DNA of 64,000 bases from Chryseobacterium sp. JUb7 (GCF_024806495.1 NZ_JANUFF010000002.1:310001-374000); one strand, 5' to 3'. Positions 51,809 through 60,420 are shown, counted from the stretch's first letter. The notes: generated by a model from the letters alone, not told the origin. Made by a program: numbers and translations.

Positions 51809-52871
51809 AAATCAAGCCTTCCAAAATTTTTTCGAGCTTAGCCTGTACTGTTGCTTTATTATAGTCAGTCTGAAAATCAAAACTACTGGTCTTCAGTTTC
51901 TGAAACTGTGTCATCACGTCCTTCTGTTCAGGAACAATAAAGCCTAGCTCTGAATGATAATCAGCAGGAAAAACAGCCATTTTACCATACTTAATGGCAT
52001 CGCCTATATTACCCGTCATTTTTGTAAGTCCATACACTTCTTTTTGACTGAAAAACCTGGTATTGCGTTGAATAGGACACCACAGAACATCTGCTTTATT
52101 CATCCATTTTTCAAAATCAGTCTGAGAAACTCTTTCTGTAAAATAAGTGATGTTAACATATTCAAGAGCCCGCTCCAAATCAGTTATTTCCTTTAACTCA
52201 TCCTTTTCAACAACTTTTCCTAAAAATACGAATTCAATTAATTTATTTTCAAGAACCTCCCCCACTTTAAACTGATTTTCAAGCTCTTTTATTTTTGAGA
52301 TCACTTTTTTATAATCTCTTCGTTTCTGAGAAACTCCCCCAGGAATAACAACAGTAAGAACTTCATCATTCGTTTTATCAAAATTTTTGTTGTAAAAAAT
52401 AGGCAAAAACTGATATTCCTCGGATAAAAGTGACTCATCGAGTACCAGAAGTTTTGCCGTTTCATATACTTTTGGCACACAAAACAAACCTTCTTTCAGC
52501 CATAACTTAAGCCTGTAAATCATATCTTCTTTGAAAATATTTTTAAATAACCCGAATTTGGAAGCCTTTACAAAATTCAGATTATGGGCAATAACTGCCG
52601 TATTATAACGCTGAACAATAGCCTGAAAAGTATTGAAAAAACGATGTACAGTTCCGATAACAATAAGATCATATTTCTTTTCCTTTAACTGATCTATAAT
52701 CATTGAACTGTCAGAAACAAAAATATAACCTTCTCTTCCCACTTGTTTTTTTATTTTTTCGGAGAAATAATAATCCACTGAAAACTGCTGGGAGCCCTCC
52801 ATAATTTCCATGAATGACAAAGCAACTTCCGCATGATGGTTATCTATTTCTATGTAGGCTATTTTTTTCAA
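51801..52871 (-). CDS. Glycosyltransferase-like protein (GT-B type)
   Basis: This 356-residue protein has two Rossmann-like halves: YIEIDNHHAEVALSFMEIM with LIVIGTVHRFFN, and LTVVIPGGVSQKRRDY, KADVLWCPIQRNTRFF with EVYGLTKMTGNIGDAIKYG. The pattern fits a GT-B glycosyltransferase but I do not recognise the family. It lies between the flippase and GT2 genes. Confidence 0.75.
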   Translation of the reverse strand: MKKIAYIEIDNHHAEVALSFMEIMEGSQQFSVDYYFSEKIKKQVGREGYIFVSDSSMIIDQLKEKKYDLIVIGTVHRFFNTFQAIVQRYNTAVIAHNLNFVKASKFGLFKNIFKEDMIYRLKLWLKEGLFCVPKVYETAKLLVLDESLLSEEYQFLPIFYNKNFDKTNDEVLTVVIPGGVSQKRRDYKKVISKIKELENQFKVGEVLENKLIEFVFLGKVVEKDELKEITDLERALEYVNITYFTERVSQTDFEKWMNKADVLWCPIQRNTRFFSQKEVYGLTKMTGNIGDAIKYGKMAVFPADYHSELGFIVPEQKDVMTQFQKLKTSSFDFQTDYNKATVQAKLEKILEGLISI

Positions 52872-52965
52872 ATGTTGAAATTTTAACTAAATCTATTGAA
52901 TTCTGTGAAAAAGTCAGCCTTCAAAAGGTTCAGGATGACTTATAGGTCTCTATTTACAGCAGAAA

Positions 52966-53820
52966 TTATAATTTCAGCCACTTCTTTTTCAGTAGTTGCC
53001 AACGCTTGTTATTGACAATCTTTTGCTCTTCTTTTGATATCTTCAGTTCGAGTTTATTTGAACGGCAATTTTCGTAAGATTTCACAATCTGAATAAAGAA
53101 ATCAGGCGACTTACTTTTCATGGCTTCCTTTGAAGCCGCAATATAAGTTAAGAATCTGTTTAACCCTAAAAAATAGAAATATCTTCCGTAATAATCGGCA
53201 GGTTTTATCGTATAATCAGCTCCTTTTACCTTGATTAACTTCACATGCAACTCAGGAAAAACGATCTCTTTCCAGCCCAGATTATCCAACAAAACAGAAT
53301 CTATATTATCCCAGCCAAGGGTTTCGCGCAGCCCTCCCATAGCAAGAAAGCATTCTTTTCGATAGGCTTTCATCGGTCCTCTTACATGATGCTTATTGGA
53401 ATTTCCTTCATATACCCAATCTCCATTTTTTTCAATATACAGCAATCCTCCTATCAGCCCATATGTCGGATTTTCCTGAAAAGCATTTTCTATCGTTTTA
53501 AGATAATTTTCAGGCAGGATAATATCTGCATCAAATTTACAAATGACATTAAACTCGTTGATATTCTGAGTTTTTAAACCATTATTAAAGGCGCTTACGA
53601 CTTTTGACCCTGGTTGATGAGCTGATTTTTCAAGGTTAACAGTTTCAAAACGTGAATCTCTTGCCATAAAACCTCTGATAATATCCGGCGTTTTATCAAC
53701 AGATCCATCATTAACAACAACAACTTTAAAATCTTTAAAACTTTGATTTTCTAAAGATTCCAATGTGTAGGAAAGATTATTTTCTTCGTTATGAGCAGGA
53801 ATGATAATTAAAAACCTCAC
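52966..53820 (-). CDS. Family 2 glycosyltransferase
   Basis: This 284-residue GT-A enzyme has IIIPAHNEENNLSYTLESL at the start, VVVNDGSVDKTPDII for the nucleotide sugar and FDADIILPE with the metal-binding DxD. The C-terminal part is helical. It probably adds a sugar to a lipid-linked glycan. The methyltransferase gene upstream ends one base before it, so the two are one operon. Confidence 0.92.
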   Translation of the reverse strand: MRFLIIIPAHNEENNLSYTLESLENQSFKDFKVVVVNDGSVDKTPDIIRGFMARDSRFETVNLEKSAHQPGSKVVSAFNNGLKTQNINEFNVICKFDADIILPENYLKTIENAFQENPTYGLIGGLLYIEKNGDWVYEGNSNKHHVRGPMKAYRKECFLAMGGLRETLGWDNIDSVLLDNLGWKEIVFPELHVKLIKVKGADYTIKPADYYGRYFYFLGLNRFLTYIAASKEAMKSKSPDFFIQIVKSYENCRSNKLELKISKEEQKIVNNKRWQLLKKKWLKL

Positions 53821-53821
53821 C

Positions 53822-54616
53822 TTATTTTTTTATTTTCAAATTTACTTCAAATAAAAATTCGGGCTCATTTAAATTTTCAAATTTCTTTGTTTTAAAGCTG
53901 CCTTTAATGAAGACTGCACAAATTGAATTGGCCACATGATATAGATTTTGGTGAAACTCTCCGGGCAGACCGTCCAGAATCCCCTGAAAAACTTCATAAC
54001 GGATTTTTTCCGGGTTAAAAGCATAATCATGCCACACAACAACCGTATTCTCATGAACAAGATGCTGGAAAACTTTCTCTGTATCATTTTTCACCATTTC
54101 ATACGAATGGTCCCCGTCAATAAAAATAAAGTCGTATTTTTTATTTAAACCCGCAAAATCATAATTTTTTGAATTGCCCTCCAAATGAAGGATTGCAGGA
54201 TTTTTCTTAGAAACAATTCCGTGAAGATCTGCATATTTTCTGTCGATACCCAATTCCAGAATTTCCTGATGCGAAAGATTTAATGTTGTACAGTCATCAA
54301 TTACCTTAGCCACATTCCAGACACTTTCTCCTCTCCATGTTCCGATCTCAAAATACGATTCTTTTCCTTTCGCCAGAGTTTTTAACAGGGCTAAATCCGT
54401 AGGAAGAGAAGCTCCGTCTAAGAAACAGATATCAATATTTTCCTCAAAATCCTCACTCAGATCAAAAAAACTGATCTGAGGAAGGGTTTCTAAATGAGGA
54501 TATTTTTTAAGAAATTCTTTTTTCCTTACTTCCCGGTCATTAAGCACAAGATTGAGCAAACTAGGCTCCTGAGCTATATTTTGTAATGCCTGAACTGTTT
54601 TTTTTATTTTACTCAC
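53822..54616 (-). CDS. SAM-dependent methyltransferase (Methyltransf_24 type)
   Basis: This 264-residue protein has the SAM loop YFEIGTWRGESVWNVAKV and FIFIDGDHSYEMVKNDTE, followed by WHDYAFNP. This pattern is typical of methyltransferases in glycan clusters. It is the upstream partner of the GT2 gene. The target sugar is unknown. An acidic N-terminal extension of about 60 residues precedes the core. Confidence 0.87.
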   Translation of the reverse strand: MSKIKKTVQALQNIAQEPSLLNLVLNDREVRKKEFLKKYPHLETLPQISFFDLSEDFEENIDICFLDGASLPTDLALLKTLAKGKESYFEIGTWRGESVWNVAKVIDDCTTLNLSHQEILELGIDRKYADLHGIVSKKNPAILHLEGNSKNYDFAGLNKKYDFIFIDGDHSYEMVKNDTEKVFQHLVHENTVVVWHDYAFNPEKIRYEVFQGILDGLPGEFHQNLYHVANSICAVFIKGSFKTKKFENLNEPEFLFEVNLKIKK

Positions 54617-54622
54617 GAAATA

Positions 54623-56023
54623 TTATTTGCTATGAGGTTTCAACATGTTTTTAGGATCAAGAATCTCGTCCAGCTTTTCCTGAGAGAGAATTCCCTTTTC
54701 CAACACCAGGTTATAGACACTTTTTCCTGTTTCCAAAGCCTCTTTTGCAATCTGGGTAGACTGTTTATAACCAATGTATGGGTTAAGTGCCGTTACAATT
54801 CCGATGCTGTGCTTCACCATGTTTAAACAAACTTCTTTATTGGCCGTAATACCTGTTACACATTTATCACGAAGCGTATCCAAAGCATTGCAAAGAAAAT
54901 TGATATTTTCCATAATTGCATGCGAAAGTACCGGCTCCATTACGTTAAGCTGTAATTGTCCTGCTTCGGCAGCAAAAGTTACCGTCAGATCATTTCCAAT
55001 TACTTTAAAACATACCTGATTCACTACTTCCGGGATTACAGGATTTACTTTTCCCGGCATAATAGATGATCCCGGCTGCATTGGAGGAAGATTGATTTCA
55101 AAAAGTCCGGCTCTTGGCCCTGAAGAAAGCAATCTTAAATCATTGCATATTTTCGATAATTTCAAAGCCAGACGCTTCATCGCTGAAGAATAAATCACAT
55201 AAGAACCTGTATCAGGTGTTGCCTCAACCAAATCCGGAGCGGAAATCACAGGAAAACCTGTTAGTTGAGCCAGATTTTTCGCGCACAAGGCAGCATATCC
55301 AACTGGTGCATTCAAACCTGTTCCGATCGCTGTAGCTCCCATGTTAACTTCTACAAAAAGATCTGCGTTGTTATTTAATTTAGAAATATCTTCTTCTAAC
55401 GTTGCTGCAAATGCTTCAAATTCCTGCCCCAATGTCATCGGAACAGCGTCCTGAAGCTGTGTTCTTCCCATTTTAATAACATCCTGAAATTCCTGTCCTT
55501 TTGCACGGAAAGCAGCAACGATTTTTTTAAGTCTTTCCACCAAACCGATGTTCATATGCAATAATCCCATCTTGATTGCGGTAGGATATGCATCGTTTGT
55601 AGATTGTGAAAGATTGATATGATCATTGGGTGAGCAAAATTCGTACTCCCCTTTATGTTTACCTAATTTCTCCAGTACTCTGTTGGCAATTACCTCATTG
55701 GCATTCATATTAATTGAAGTACCAGCCCCACCCTGAATCATATCTACAGGGAATTGCTCATGAAGTTTACCATCAATAAGCTCATCGCAGGTTTCTGCAA
55801 TTTTGAAATATAAACTTTCATCCAGTAATCCCAATTCATAATTTGTTTTTGCAGCTGCTTTTTTTACAAAAGCCAGCCCTTTGATAAAATCGGGATATGA
55901 AGACAGCAGCTGTCCTGAAATTTTAAAATTATTGATTGCTCTTTGAGTCTGAACTCCATAATAAGCATTTACCGGAACTTCCAGTTCACCCAGTAGATCG
56001 CTTTCTTTTCTGAAATTTTCCAT
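54623..56023 (-). CDS. aspA: Aspartate ammonia-lyase
   Basis: This 466-residue member of the fumarase/aspartase superfamily converts aspartate to fumarate and ammonia. It has QGGAGTSINMNANEVIAN, HINLSQSTNDAYPT, GRTQLQDAVPMTLG and the signature GSSIMPGKVNPVIPE. Conserved residues favour aspartase over fumarase. It is unrelated to the glycan genes, whose first gene starts seven bases downstream. Confidence 0.95.
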   Translation of the reverse strand: MENFRKESDLLGELEVPVNAYYGVQTQRAINNFKISGQLLSSYPDFIKGLAFVKKAAAKTNYELGLLDESLYFKIAETCDELIDGKLHEQFPVDMIQGGAGTSINMNANEVIANRVLEKLGKHKGEYEFCSPNDHINLSQSTNDAYPTAIKMGLLHMNIGLVERLKKIVAAFRAKGQEFQDVIKMGRTQLQDAVPMTLGQEFEAFAATLEEDISKLNNNADLFVEVNMGATAIGTGLNAPVGYAALCAKNLAQLTGFPVISAPDLVEATPDTGSYVIYSSAMKRLALKLSKICNDLRLLSSGPRAGLFEINLPPMQPGSSIMPGKVNPVIPEVVNQVCFKVIGNDLTVTFAAEAGQLQLNVMEPVLSHAIMENINFLCNALDTLRDKCVTGITANKEVCLNMVKHSIGIVTALNPYIGYKQSTQIAKEALETGKSVYNLVLEKGILSQEKLDEILDPKNMLKPHSK

Positions 56024-56063
56024 TACAGATTTTTTTAATGTGTTTTATTTTGAACAGTAAAAA

Positions 56064-56082
56064 CGCATCCTTTACGAATGCG
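56064..56082 (-). terminator. Terminator of the amidase gene
   Basis: The stem CGCATTC/GGATGCG is followed by TTTTT on the minus strand. Confidence 0.7.
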
Positions 56083-56094
56083 CTTCAAAATTAC

Positions 56095-57120
56095 TTATTT
56101 TACGGGATATTTCTGATTTAAAGATTGCAATATTGCCCATGTTTCTATATCCATGATCCCGTCATAGTTTTGAGGGCGGAAATGATACTGAAAGGCTTCA
56201 ATTGTTTTTTTGGTCATGTCATCCCATTTTCCGCTTAGGTCAAGGGCGTATCCGAATTTCTGTAATGCGGTCTGTACACTGTATACAAAAGAAGGCTCGT
56301 TGTATTTTGCAGCAAAGTCAACCTGTCCGAGACTTACAAAGTTTTGTTTCGAAGCTTCATCATACCACATTCCGATCTGGTATTCATCATACAACTTCTT
56401 CCATGGAAACATAGGTCCCGGATCCTGCTTTCTTGTCGGAGCAATATCCGAATGTGCCAGAACATTTGTCGGAGGAATATTATATCTTGTAATAATATCT
56501 TTGGCTAAAGCTGCCACTTTTTTTACCTGATCATCATTAAAGACTGCAAATATTCTTTTTCCGGTAGCATCAGCAGTGTACCCTGCATTTACAATTTCAA
56601 TTCCGATAGAAGTATCGTTAAGATTTTTATCGTTTCTCCAGGCACTTACTCCTGCGTGATACGAACGTTTGTTTTCGTCAACCAACTGGTAGATTTCATT
56701 ATCTCCTGTATTATTTACAAGATAATGTGCACTCACCGACTGCTGAGTAAGAACAGTGATTGACTTATCATCCGGAAGCGCCGTATAATGTAAGATCAAA
56801 TATCTCTGTCTGAAATTCTGAGCAATGGCCGGAAAATAGGTTTTTACCACTTTATATCCTGCAGGTTTTGCAGAGACTATTGAACCATAACTTGCCGTAT
56901 TATCATTTTTTGCAGGATCTGCTATATTGGTAGTATAAAATTCTACTCCATGATCATTTGTAATTTGCGTTTTGGGCTTTTCCGGAGTCTGAGGTTTTAC
57001 AGCAGTTTTTGGCTGTGTCACTGGGTTTTTAGGCTTATATGAACTTTTCGTAATATTTTTTTGTGGAGTACACGAAAAAACAAAAGCGCTTAATCCGATG
57101 ATATATAATGTCTTACGCAT
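56095..57120 (-). CDS. N-acetylmuramoyl-L-alanine amidase lipoprotein with PG-binding domain
   Basis: At 341 residues it has a lipobox (FVFSCTPQKN) and a Pro/Lys-rich linker (about 25-60), then an Amidase_2 zinc domain: LILHYTALPDDKS (His ligand), SYHAGVSAWR, LAHSDIAPTRKQDPGPMFPW with the second His and Asp-Pro-Gly. A PG_binding_1 domain closes it (YALDLSGKWDDMTKKTIEAFQ). It is AmiD-like: it cuts the amide bond between muramic acid and the stem peptide from the outer membrane. Confidence 0.93.
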   Translation of the reverse strand: MRKTLYIIGLSAFVFSCTPQKNITKSSYKPKNPVTQPKTAVKPQTPEKPKTQITNDHGVEFYTTNIADPAKNDNTASYGSIVSAKPAGYKVVKTYFPAIAQNFRQRYLILHYTALPDDKSITVLTQQSVSAHYLVNNTGDNEIYQLVDENKRSYHAGVSAWRNDKNLNDTSIGIEIVNAGYTADATGKRIFAVFNDDQVKKVAALAKDIITRYNIPPTNVLAHSDIAPTRKQDPGPMFPWKKLYDEYQIGMWYDEASKQNFVSLGQVDFAAKYNEPSFVYSVQTALQKFGYALDLSGKWDDMTKKTIEAFQYHFRPQNYDGIMDIETWAILQSLNQKYPVK

Positions 57121-57180
57121 TAGTTTAATTTTTTAATCATTTATTACCTCAAAAATACACAAATTTTTCTTGAAAAATAT

Positions 57181-57211
57181 TTGGTAAATAAAGAAATCTG
57201 TTCTATATTTG
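57181..57211 (+). promoter_or_regulatory. Promoter of the tRNA cluster
   Basis: TTG at 57181-57183, 20-base spacer, TATATTTG at 57204-57211: a strong consensus match placed 45 bases before tRNA-Ser. Confidence 0.82.
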
Positions 57212-57256
57212 CACTCGCAATAACGGAACAACGATCATTAAAAAACAAGATAAACA

Positions 57257-57341
57257 GGAGGGTTGCCAGAGTGGTTAATGGAGCAGTTTGCTAAACTGTC
57301 GACGCGAAAGTGTCGCAAGGGTTCGAATCCCTTACCCTCCG
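57257..57341 (+). tRNA. tRNA-Ser(GCT)
   Basis: This is an 85-nt class II tRNA. The acceptor is GGAGGGT/ACCCTCC, the anticodon loop is TTGCTAA (GCT), and there is a long variable arm (CGACGCGAAAGTGTCG). The discriminator is G. Confidence 0.96.
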
Positions 57342-57360
57342 CTTTTTCTATATATCTTTT

Positions 57361-57435
57361 CGGGGCGTAGCGTAGTCCGGTCATCGCGCCTGGTTTGGGA
57401 CCAGGAGGTCGCAGGTTCGAATCCTGCCGCCCCGA
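57361..57435 (+). tRNA. tRNA-Pro(TGG), copy 1
   Basis: A 75-nt cloverleaf, acceptor CGGGGCG/CGCCCCG, anticodon loop TTTGGGA (TGG). An identical copy lies at 58211-58285. Confidence 0.96.
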
Positions 57436-57480
57436 CTTTTTTAACGCGCTTATTTTAACTAAGCGAGAATCAACCCTAAT

Positions 57481-57554
57481 GGGTGCGTAGCTCAGCTGGA
57501 TAGAGCATCTGCCTTCTAAGCAGACGGTCAAAGGTTCGAATCCTTTCGCGCTCA
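57481..57554 (+). tRNA. tRNA-Arg(TCT), copy 1
   Basis: A 74-nt cloverleaf, acceptor GGGTGCG/CGCGCTC with two G-T pairs, anticodon loop CTTCTAA (TCT). Its second copy lies at 58301-58374. Confidence 0.95.
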
Positions 57555-57557
57555 CAT

Positions 57558-57596
57558 AAACCTTGCAACTTTTGTTGTGAGGTTTTTTGTTTTTTT
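57558..57596 (+). terminator. Terminator of the first tRNA block
   Basis: The stem AACCTTGCAAC/GTTGTGAGGTT (with G-T pairs) and TTTT loop is followed by a long T-run. Confidence 0.82.
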
Positions 57597-57681
57597 AAAC
57601 TAAATTATTCTTAAAAATTAAATATTCTCTTACATTTTTAATTGTCTATTTCAATTTTTCAGCTTTCATTTTTATTCTAAT

Positions 57682-57870
57682 TCAGTTTTTAATAAAACTT
57701 CCCGTAAATTCAAGCAATTCCTGATCGTCAATTCCTTTAACCGCCAAAATAATAACCTCAGTCATTTTGATTTATTCTTAAGCAATTTCAGACCTCTTTT
57801 TTGATCTGCATACGTATCACTTTTGTATTTCAATCCATTTTTGTTTTTAAGCAGTTACATCTATCTTCAT
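57682..57870 (-). pseudogene. Possible gene remnant
   Basis: Minus strand: ATG at 57870 opens a short frame (MKIDVTA) that a frameshift would join to KNKNGLKYKSDTYADQKRG; its stop overlaps (ATGA) a second frame from 57765 (MTEVIILAVKGIDDQELLEF). Two short coding-like segments in overlapping order suggest decay of a small gene or gene pair, but this is weak and no family is recognised. Confidence 0.25.
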
Positions 57871-58155
57871 AATATTGTAAATTTACGTTTTCCACTCCTA
57901 TTTTAGTCTCATTATTTTTCCCGAATAAACTCTTAAGTTTAAAATATACGATATGATTATCTCTTAATCTAAAATATTAAAAATCCTTGAAATCGCCATT
58001 AACAAAGAAAATATGGATAAAACTTCAATTTTTTATTGTTAAAATAATTCACTCTAACACCATGGTTATTAACCTTATAAATTCAATAAAAAAATATCCT
58101 GAAATATTAATTAAAATTATTTCACATTTTATTTTCACAATTCAAAAAAACATTA

Positions 58156-58163
58156 TATATTTG
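58156..58163 (+). promoter_or_regulatory. -7 element TATATTTG before the second tRNA block
   Basis: TAnnTTTG identical to that of the first block; it lies 47 bases before the second tRNA-Pro. A good TTG at -33 is not visible. Confidence 0.6.
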
Positions 58164-58210
58164 CAACCACAAAAAACAAGGTAATACACACTGTTTTAGA
58201 TGACCTCAAT

Positions 58211-58285
58211 CGGGGCGTAGCGTAGTCCGGTCATCGCGCCTGGTTTGGGACCAGGAGGTCGCAGGTTCGAATCCTGCCGCCCCGA
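58211..58285 (+). tRNA. tRNA-Pro(TGG), copy 2
   Basis: Identical over its whole length to the copy at 57361-57435. Confidence 0.96.
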
Positions 58286-58300
58286 CAACAAAAGCCTTTA

Positions 58301-58374
58301 GGGTGCGTAGCTCAGCTGGATAGAGCATCTGCCTTCTAAGCAGACGGTCAAAGGTTCGAATCCTTTCGCGCTCA
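58301..58374 (+). tRNA. tRNA-Arg(TCT), copy 2
   Basis: Identical to the copy at 57481-57554; it follows tRNA-Pro after 15 bases, against 45 in the first block. Confidence 0.95.
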
Positions 58375-58375
58375 C

Positions 58376-58412
58376 GAAAACTCACAATTCATTGTGAGTT
58401 TTTTTGTTTTTA
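58376..58412 (+). terminator. Terminator of the second tRNA block
   Basis: The stem AACTCACAAT/ATTGTGAGTT is followed by TTTTTTG. Confidence 0.85.
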
Positions 58413-58440
58413 TTACAAACCTTTAAATAAGCATAAACCT

Positions 58441-58508
58441 AGCCCCGAATACAACGACATCCTTTTATGTAGCGAAGCGAAAGATATAGTGAAAAGCTGA
58501 AAAAACTT
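58441..58508 (+). repeat. Dispersed repeat R2, partial copy c
   Basis: It has AGCCCCGAATACAACGACATC and AAAGATATAGTGAAAAGCTG in the same order as 29551-29640, without the GGGGAATT half. Confidence 0.6.
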
Positions 58509-58545
58509 AAAACTCATTGTGATTTTTTCAGATCATTTTCAGACA

Positions 58546-59046
58546 TTATCCAAATCCCGAGCTCCATTGCCAATCATTTAGCAAAATTTCACTAACTATA
58601 AAATCATTCGGATATTTATTAAAACCTTCTTTTTGTTTAAGAAAATCGACTACATCATTGGCCATTTTTTCATCGGAGAAAACACCTATCTCTCTTTCGT
58701 CATCTAAAAATGTATGAATTGTATAAACATGACTTACCTTAAAAACCTTTTTTAAATTGAGTTTTTTAATTATTTGGCTGTAATCAGGAACACAATCATC
58801 TTCCGGTAAATAATCCCGTCCTATTTCTCCAACAACTTCTGTAAATCCATTTTGCCAATGAATTTTATTCAATCCTACTTTTTTCAAATAAAAATCATTG
58901 GGATAATCTGAAAAGCCCCGAAAATGTAGTAATCTTTGTTTTTCTTTTTCCGCTTTTTCAGGATCGTCAAAATAGCCCAAAAACTTACTGTCACGGTGAG
59001 TTTCATCAATATAAGTATGTTCTAAAGCGTAAACAAAACAATCCAT
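58546..59046 (-). CDS. Protein with two DUF7336-like repeats
   Basis: This 166-residue protein has an internal duplication: a first unit (FVYALEHTYID to SDYPNDFYLKKVGLNKIHWQNGF) and a second (HVYTIHTFLDDEREIG to NKYPNDFIVSEILLNDWQWSSGF) share the YPNDF and W...GF pattern. DUF7336 is of unknown function and is often found in immunity-type loci. No signal peptide is present. It lies 14 bases downstream of a SMI1/KNR4 gene. Confidence 0.78.
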   Translation of the reverse strand: MDCFVYALEHTYIDETHRDSKFLGYFDDPEKAEKEKQRLLHFRGFSDYPNDFYLKKVGLNKIHWQNGFTEVVGEIGRDYLPEDDCVPDYSQIIKKLNLKKVFKVSHVYTIHTFLDDEREIGVFSDEKMANDVVDFLKQKEGFNKYPNDFIVSEILLNDWQWSSGFG

Positions 59047-59060
59047 ACCTTTTTAACTAT

Positions 59061-59540
59061 TTAAATATAAATGTCCTCAGATTTATTTAAGTATAAATTT
59101 ATAAACTCTGTAAAGCTATTTGCTATGATTTTAAAATTTTTTCCACAAAAAATAAAAACTTTGTTTTCAGAAGAAAAATCCTGAAACAATTCAATTCCAA
59201 AAGCATAAAAATTAAATTCATATTCTCCGAATACGTAAATATTTTCCATTCCGTCGAAATTTAATTTACTGTAATCAGGAATTCCAGTCCAATTGATTAA
59301 TTCTTCATTAACCTTCTTGATTCGGTTAATATTATAAAATTCATAAAGATTGTTTAAGGTTTCATTTCCACTTCCATTAATTTTCAAATAATAATCCTGC
59401 AAATCCTGTGGAATTTCAACATTATATTTATTTTGAAAAGCTTTGATTTCATCCAAATCAGAAGGAAACAGCTTAACACCATTTTCTTCGAAGTTCTTTC
59501 TTAATAAGCTAAAATCAATATTTTCTTTCACTACCATCAT
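59061..59540 (-). CDS. SMI1/KNR4-family protein
   Basis: This 159-residue protein has the family core DLDEIKAFQNKYNVEIPQDLQDYYLKINGSG and INRIKKVNEEL. In bacteria such proteins are usually immunity proteins of polymorphic toxin systems. No toxin gene is next to it. It lies between a DUF7336 protein and an SH3 protein, all on the minus strand. Confidence 0.83.
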   Translation of the reverse strand: MMVVKENIDFSLLRKNFEENGVKLFPSDLDEIKAFQNKYNVEIPQDLQDYYLKINGSGNETLNNLYEFYNINRIKKVNEELINWTGIPDYSKLNFDGMENIYVFGEYEFNFYAFGIELFQDFSSENKVFIFCGKNFKIIANSFTEFINLYLNKSEDIYI

Positions 59541-59555
59541 AAAAATTAAAAATTT

Positions 59556-60401
59556 TTATTTCAATTTATATGAATTTCCGTCCCATAGATAGATTTTTGA
59601 GGACTTTTTCTTTTTCTCACGATCTTTATCATCTCTTTCCATTTCCTCCATTTTAAAGATGAAAGCATTTTGAATTCCGCCTTTATCATTAGGGAAAACA
59701 AATTCTTCTGAATGATAGTATACATCTGCATCTCCAACATTCATCAGCTGAGGCAGAGCAACCAGTTTTTTGTCCTTAAAAAGAACATACTGATCATAGC
59801 TCGCAATTCCGCAAGCCTCGCCGGAAACCATCGCTTTTAAGGTTAATTCAACATTCTGCAATTTATGATTGCTTTCAATGAAAAATGTTCCATAACTCAA
59901 GCTTTCACCCGAACCGGTATCAAAAGAAACCTCATCAACCAAGGTATTTCCTTCAACAACTTTAATGGATGCTATATTTTGCTGAATAATAATATCCGGA
60001 TACTGTTTATCCTTTTTATTAATGGTCTTGGTGAGACCGAAAAGAAAATCATAGCCGTTTTTATTTCTGTATCCGACACAAAGGTTTCCACCCCAAATAT
60101 AACCTTCGGAGGTTTTATCGCCTTTCTGATAAGATACTTTATACCAGTTTGACCTTCTCTCGCCCAATTTTAAGATGGTTTCATCCTGCTTAACGATCAG
60201 AACCTGCTGATTGGTGGGTAAAGAGTCCAGAATCTGTGCATCGACTTTCGGTGACTGCCTTACTCTCGTCCAATCTGTAAAAATTTTTTGGGTTTTATTC
60301 TCTTCGAAATTAAAAATTCCGTTCGCATATTCCATTTCTTCTTCCTGAGCAGAGAAAACCTGAATGACAAATAAAAATAAAACAGTAAATAGAGATTTCA
60401 T
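59556..60401 (-). CDS. Secreted SH3-domain protein
   Basis: At 281 residues from ATG 60401 (signal peptide LFTVLFLFVIQVFSAQ; the longer frame from 60431 lacks one), it has an SH3b-like segment (about 30-100, TDWTRVRQSPKVDAQILDSL to NWYKVSY), then a beta-rich part with two Cys (CVGYRN and ACGIASYDQYVLF). It may act in the periplasm. A shared transcript with the SMI1 gene (15-base gap) is likely. Function unknown. Confidence 0.8.
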   Translation of the reverse strand: MKSLFTVLFLFVIQVFSAQEEEMEYANGIFNFEENKTQKIFTDWTRVRQSPKVDAQILDSLPTNQQVLIVKQDETILKLGERRSNWYKVSYQKGDKTSEGYIWGGNLCVGYRNKNGYDFLFGLTKTINKKDKQYPDIIIQQNIASIKVVEGNTLVDEVSFDTGSGESLSYGTFFIESNHKLQNVELTLKAMVSGEACGIASYDQYVLFKDKKLVALPQLMNVGDADVYYHSEEFVFPNDKGGIQNAFIFKMEEMERDDKDREKKKKSSKIYLWDGNSYKLK

Positions 60402-60420
60402 ATTAATATTTTGCAGTGTT

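Larger units (their letters stand above)
57556..58210. other. AT-rich spacer between the two tRNA blocks
   Basis: It contains the first terminator, a possible decayed minus-strand gene at 57682-57870, and the promoter element of the second block. No intact gene is seen. Confidence 0.55.

Noticed and set aside
57238..57555. 105-residue minus-strand ORF across the tRNA genes
   Set aside because: It is the antisense of tRNA-Ser, tRNA-Pro and tRNA-Arg; such ORFs are a known source of false proteins.
57987..58184. 65-residue plus-strand ORF between tRNA blocks
   Set aside because: Low-complexity AT-rich reading that ends over the promoter element of the second tRNA block.
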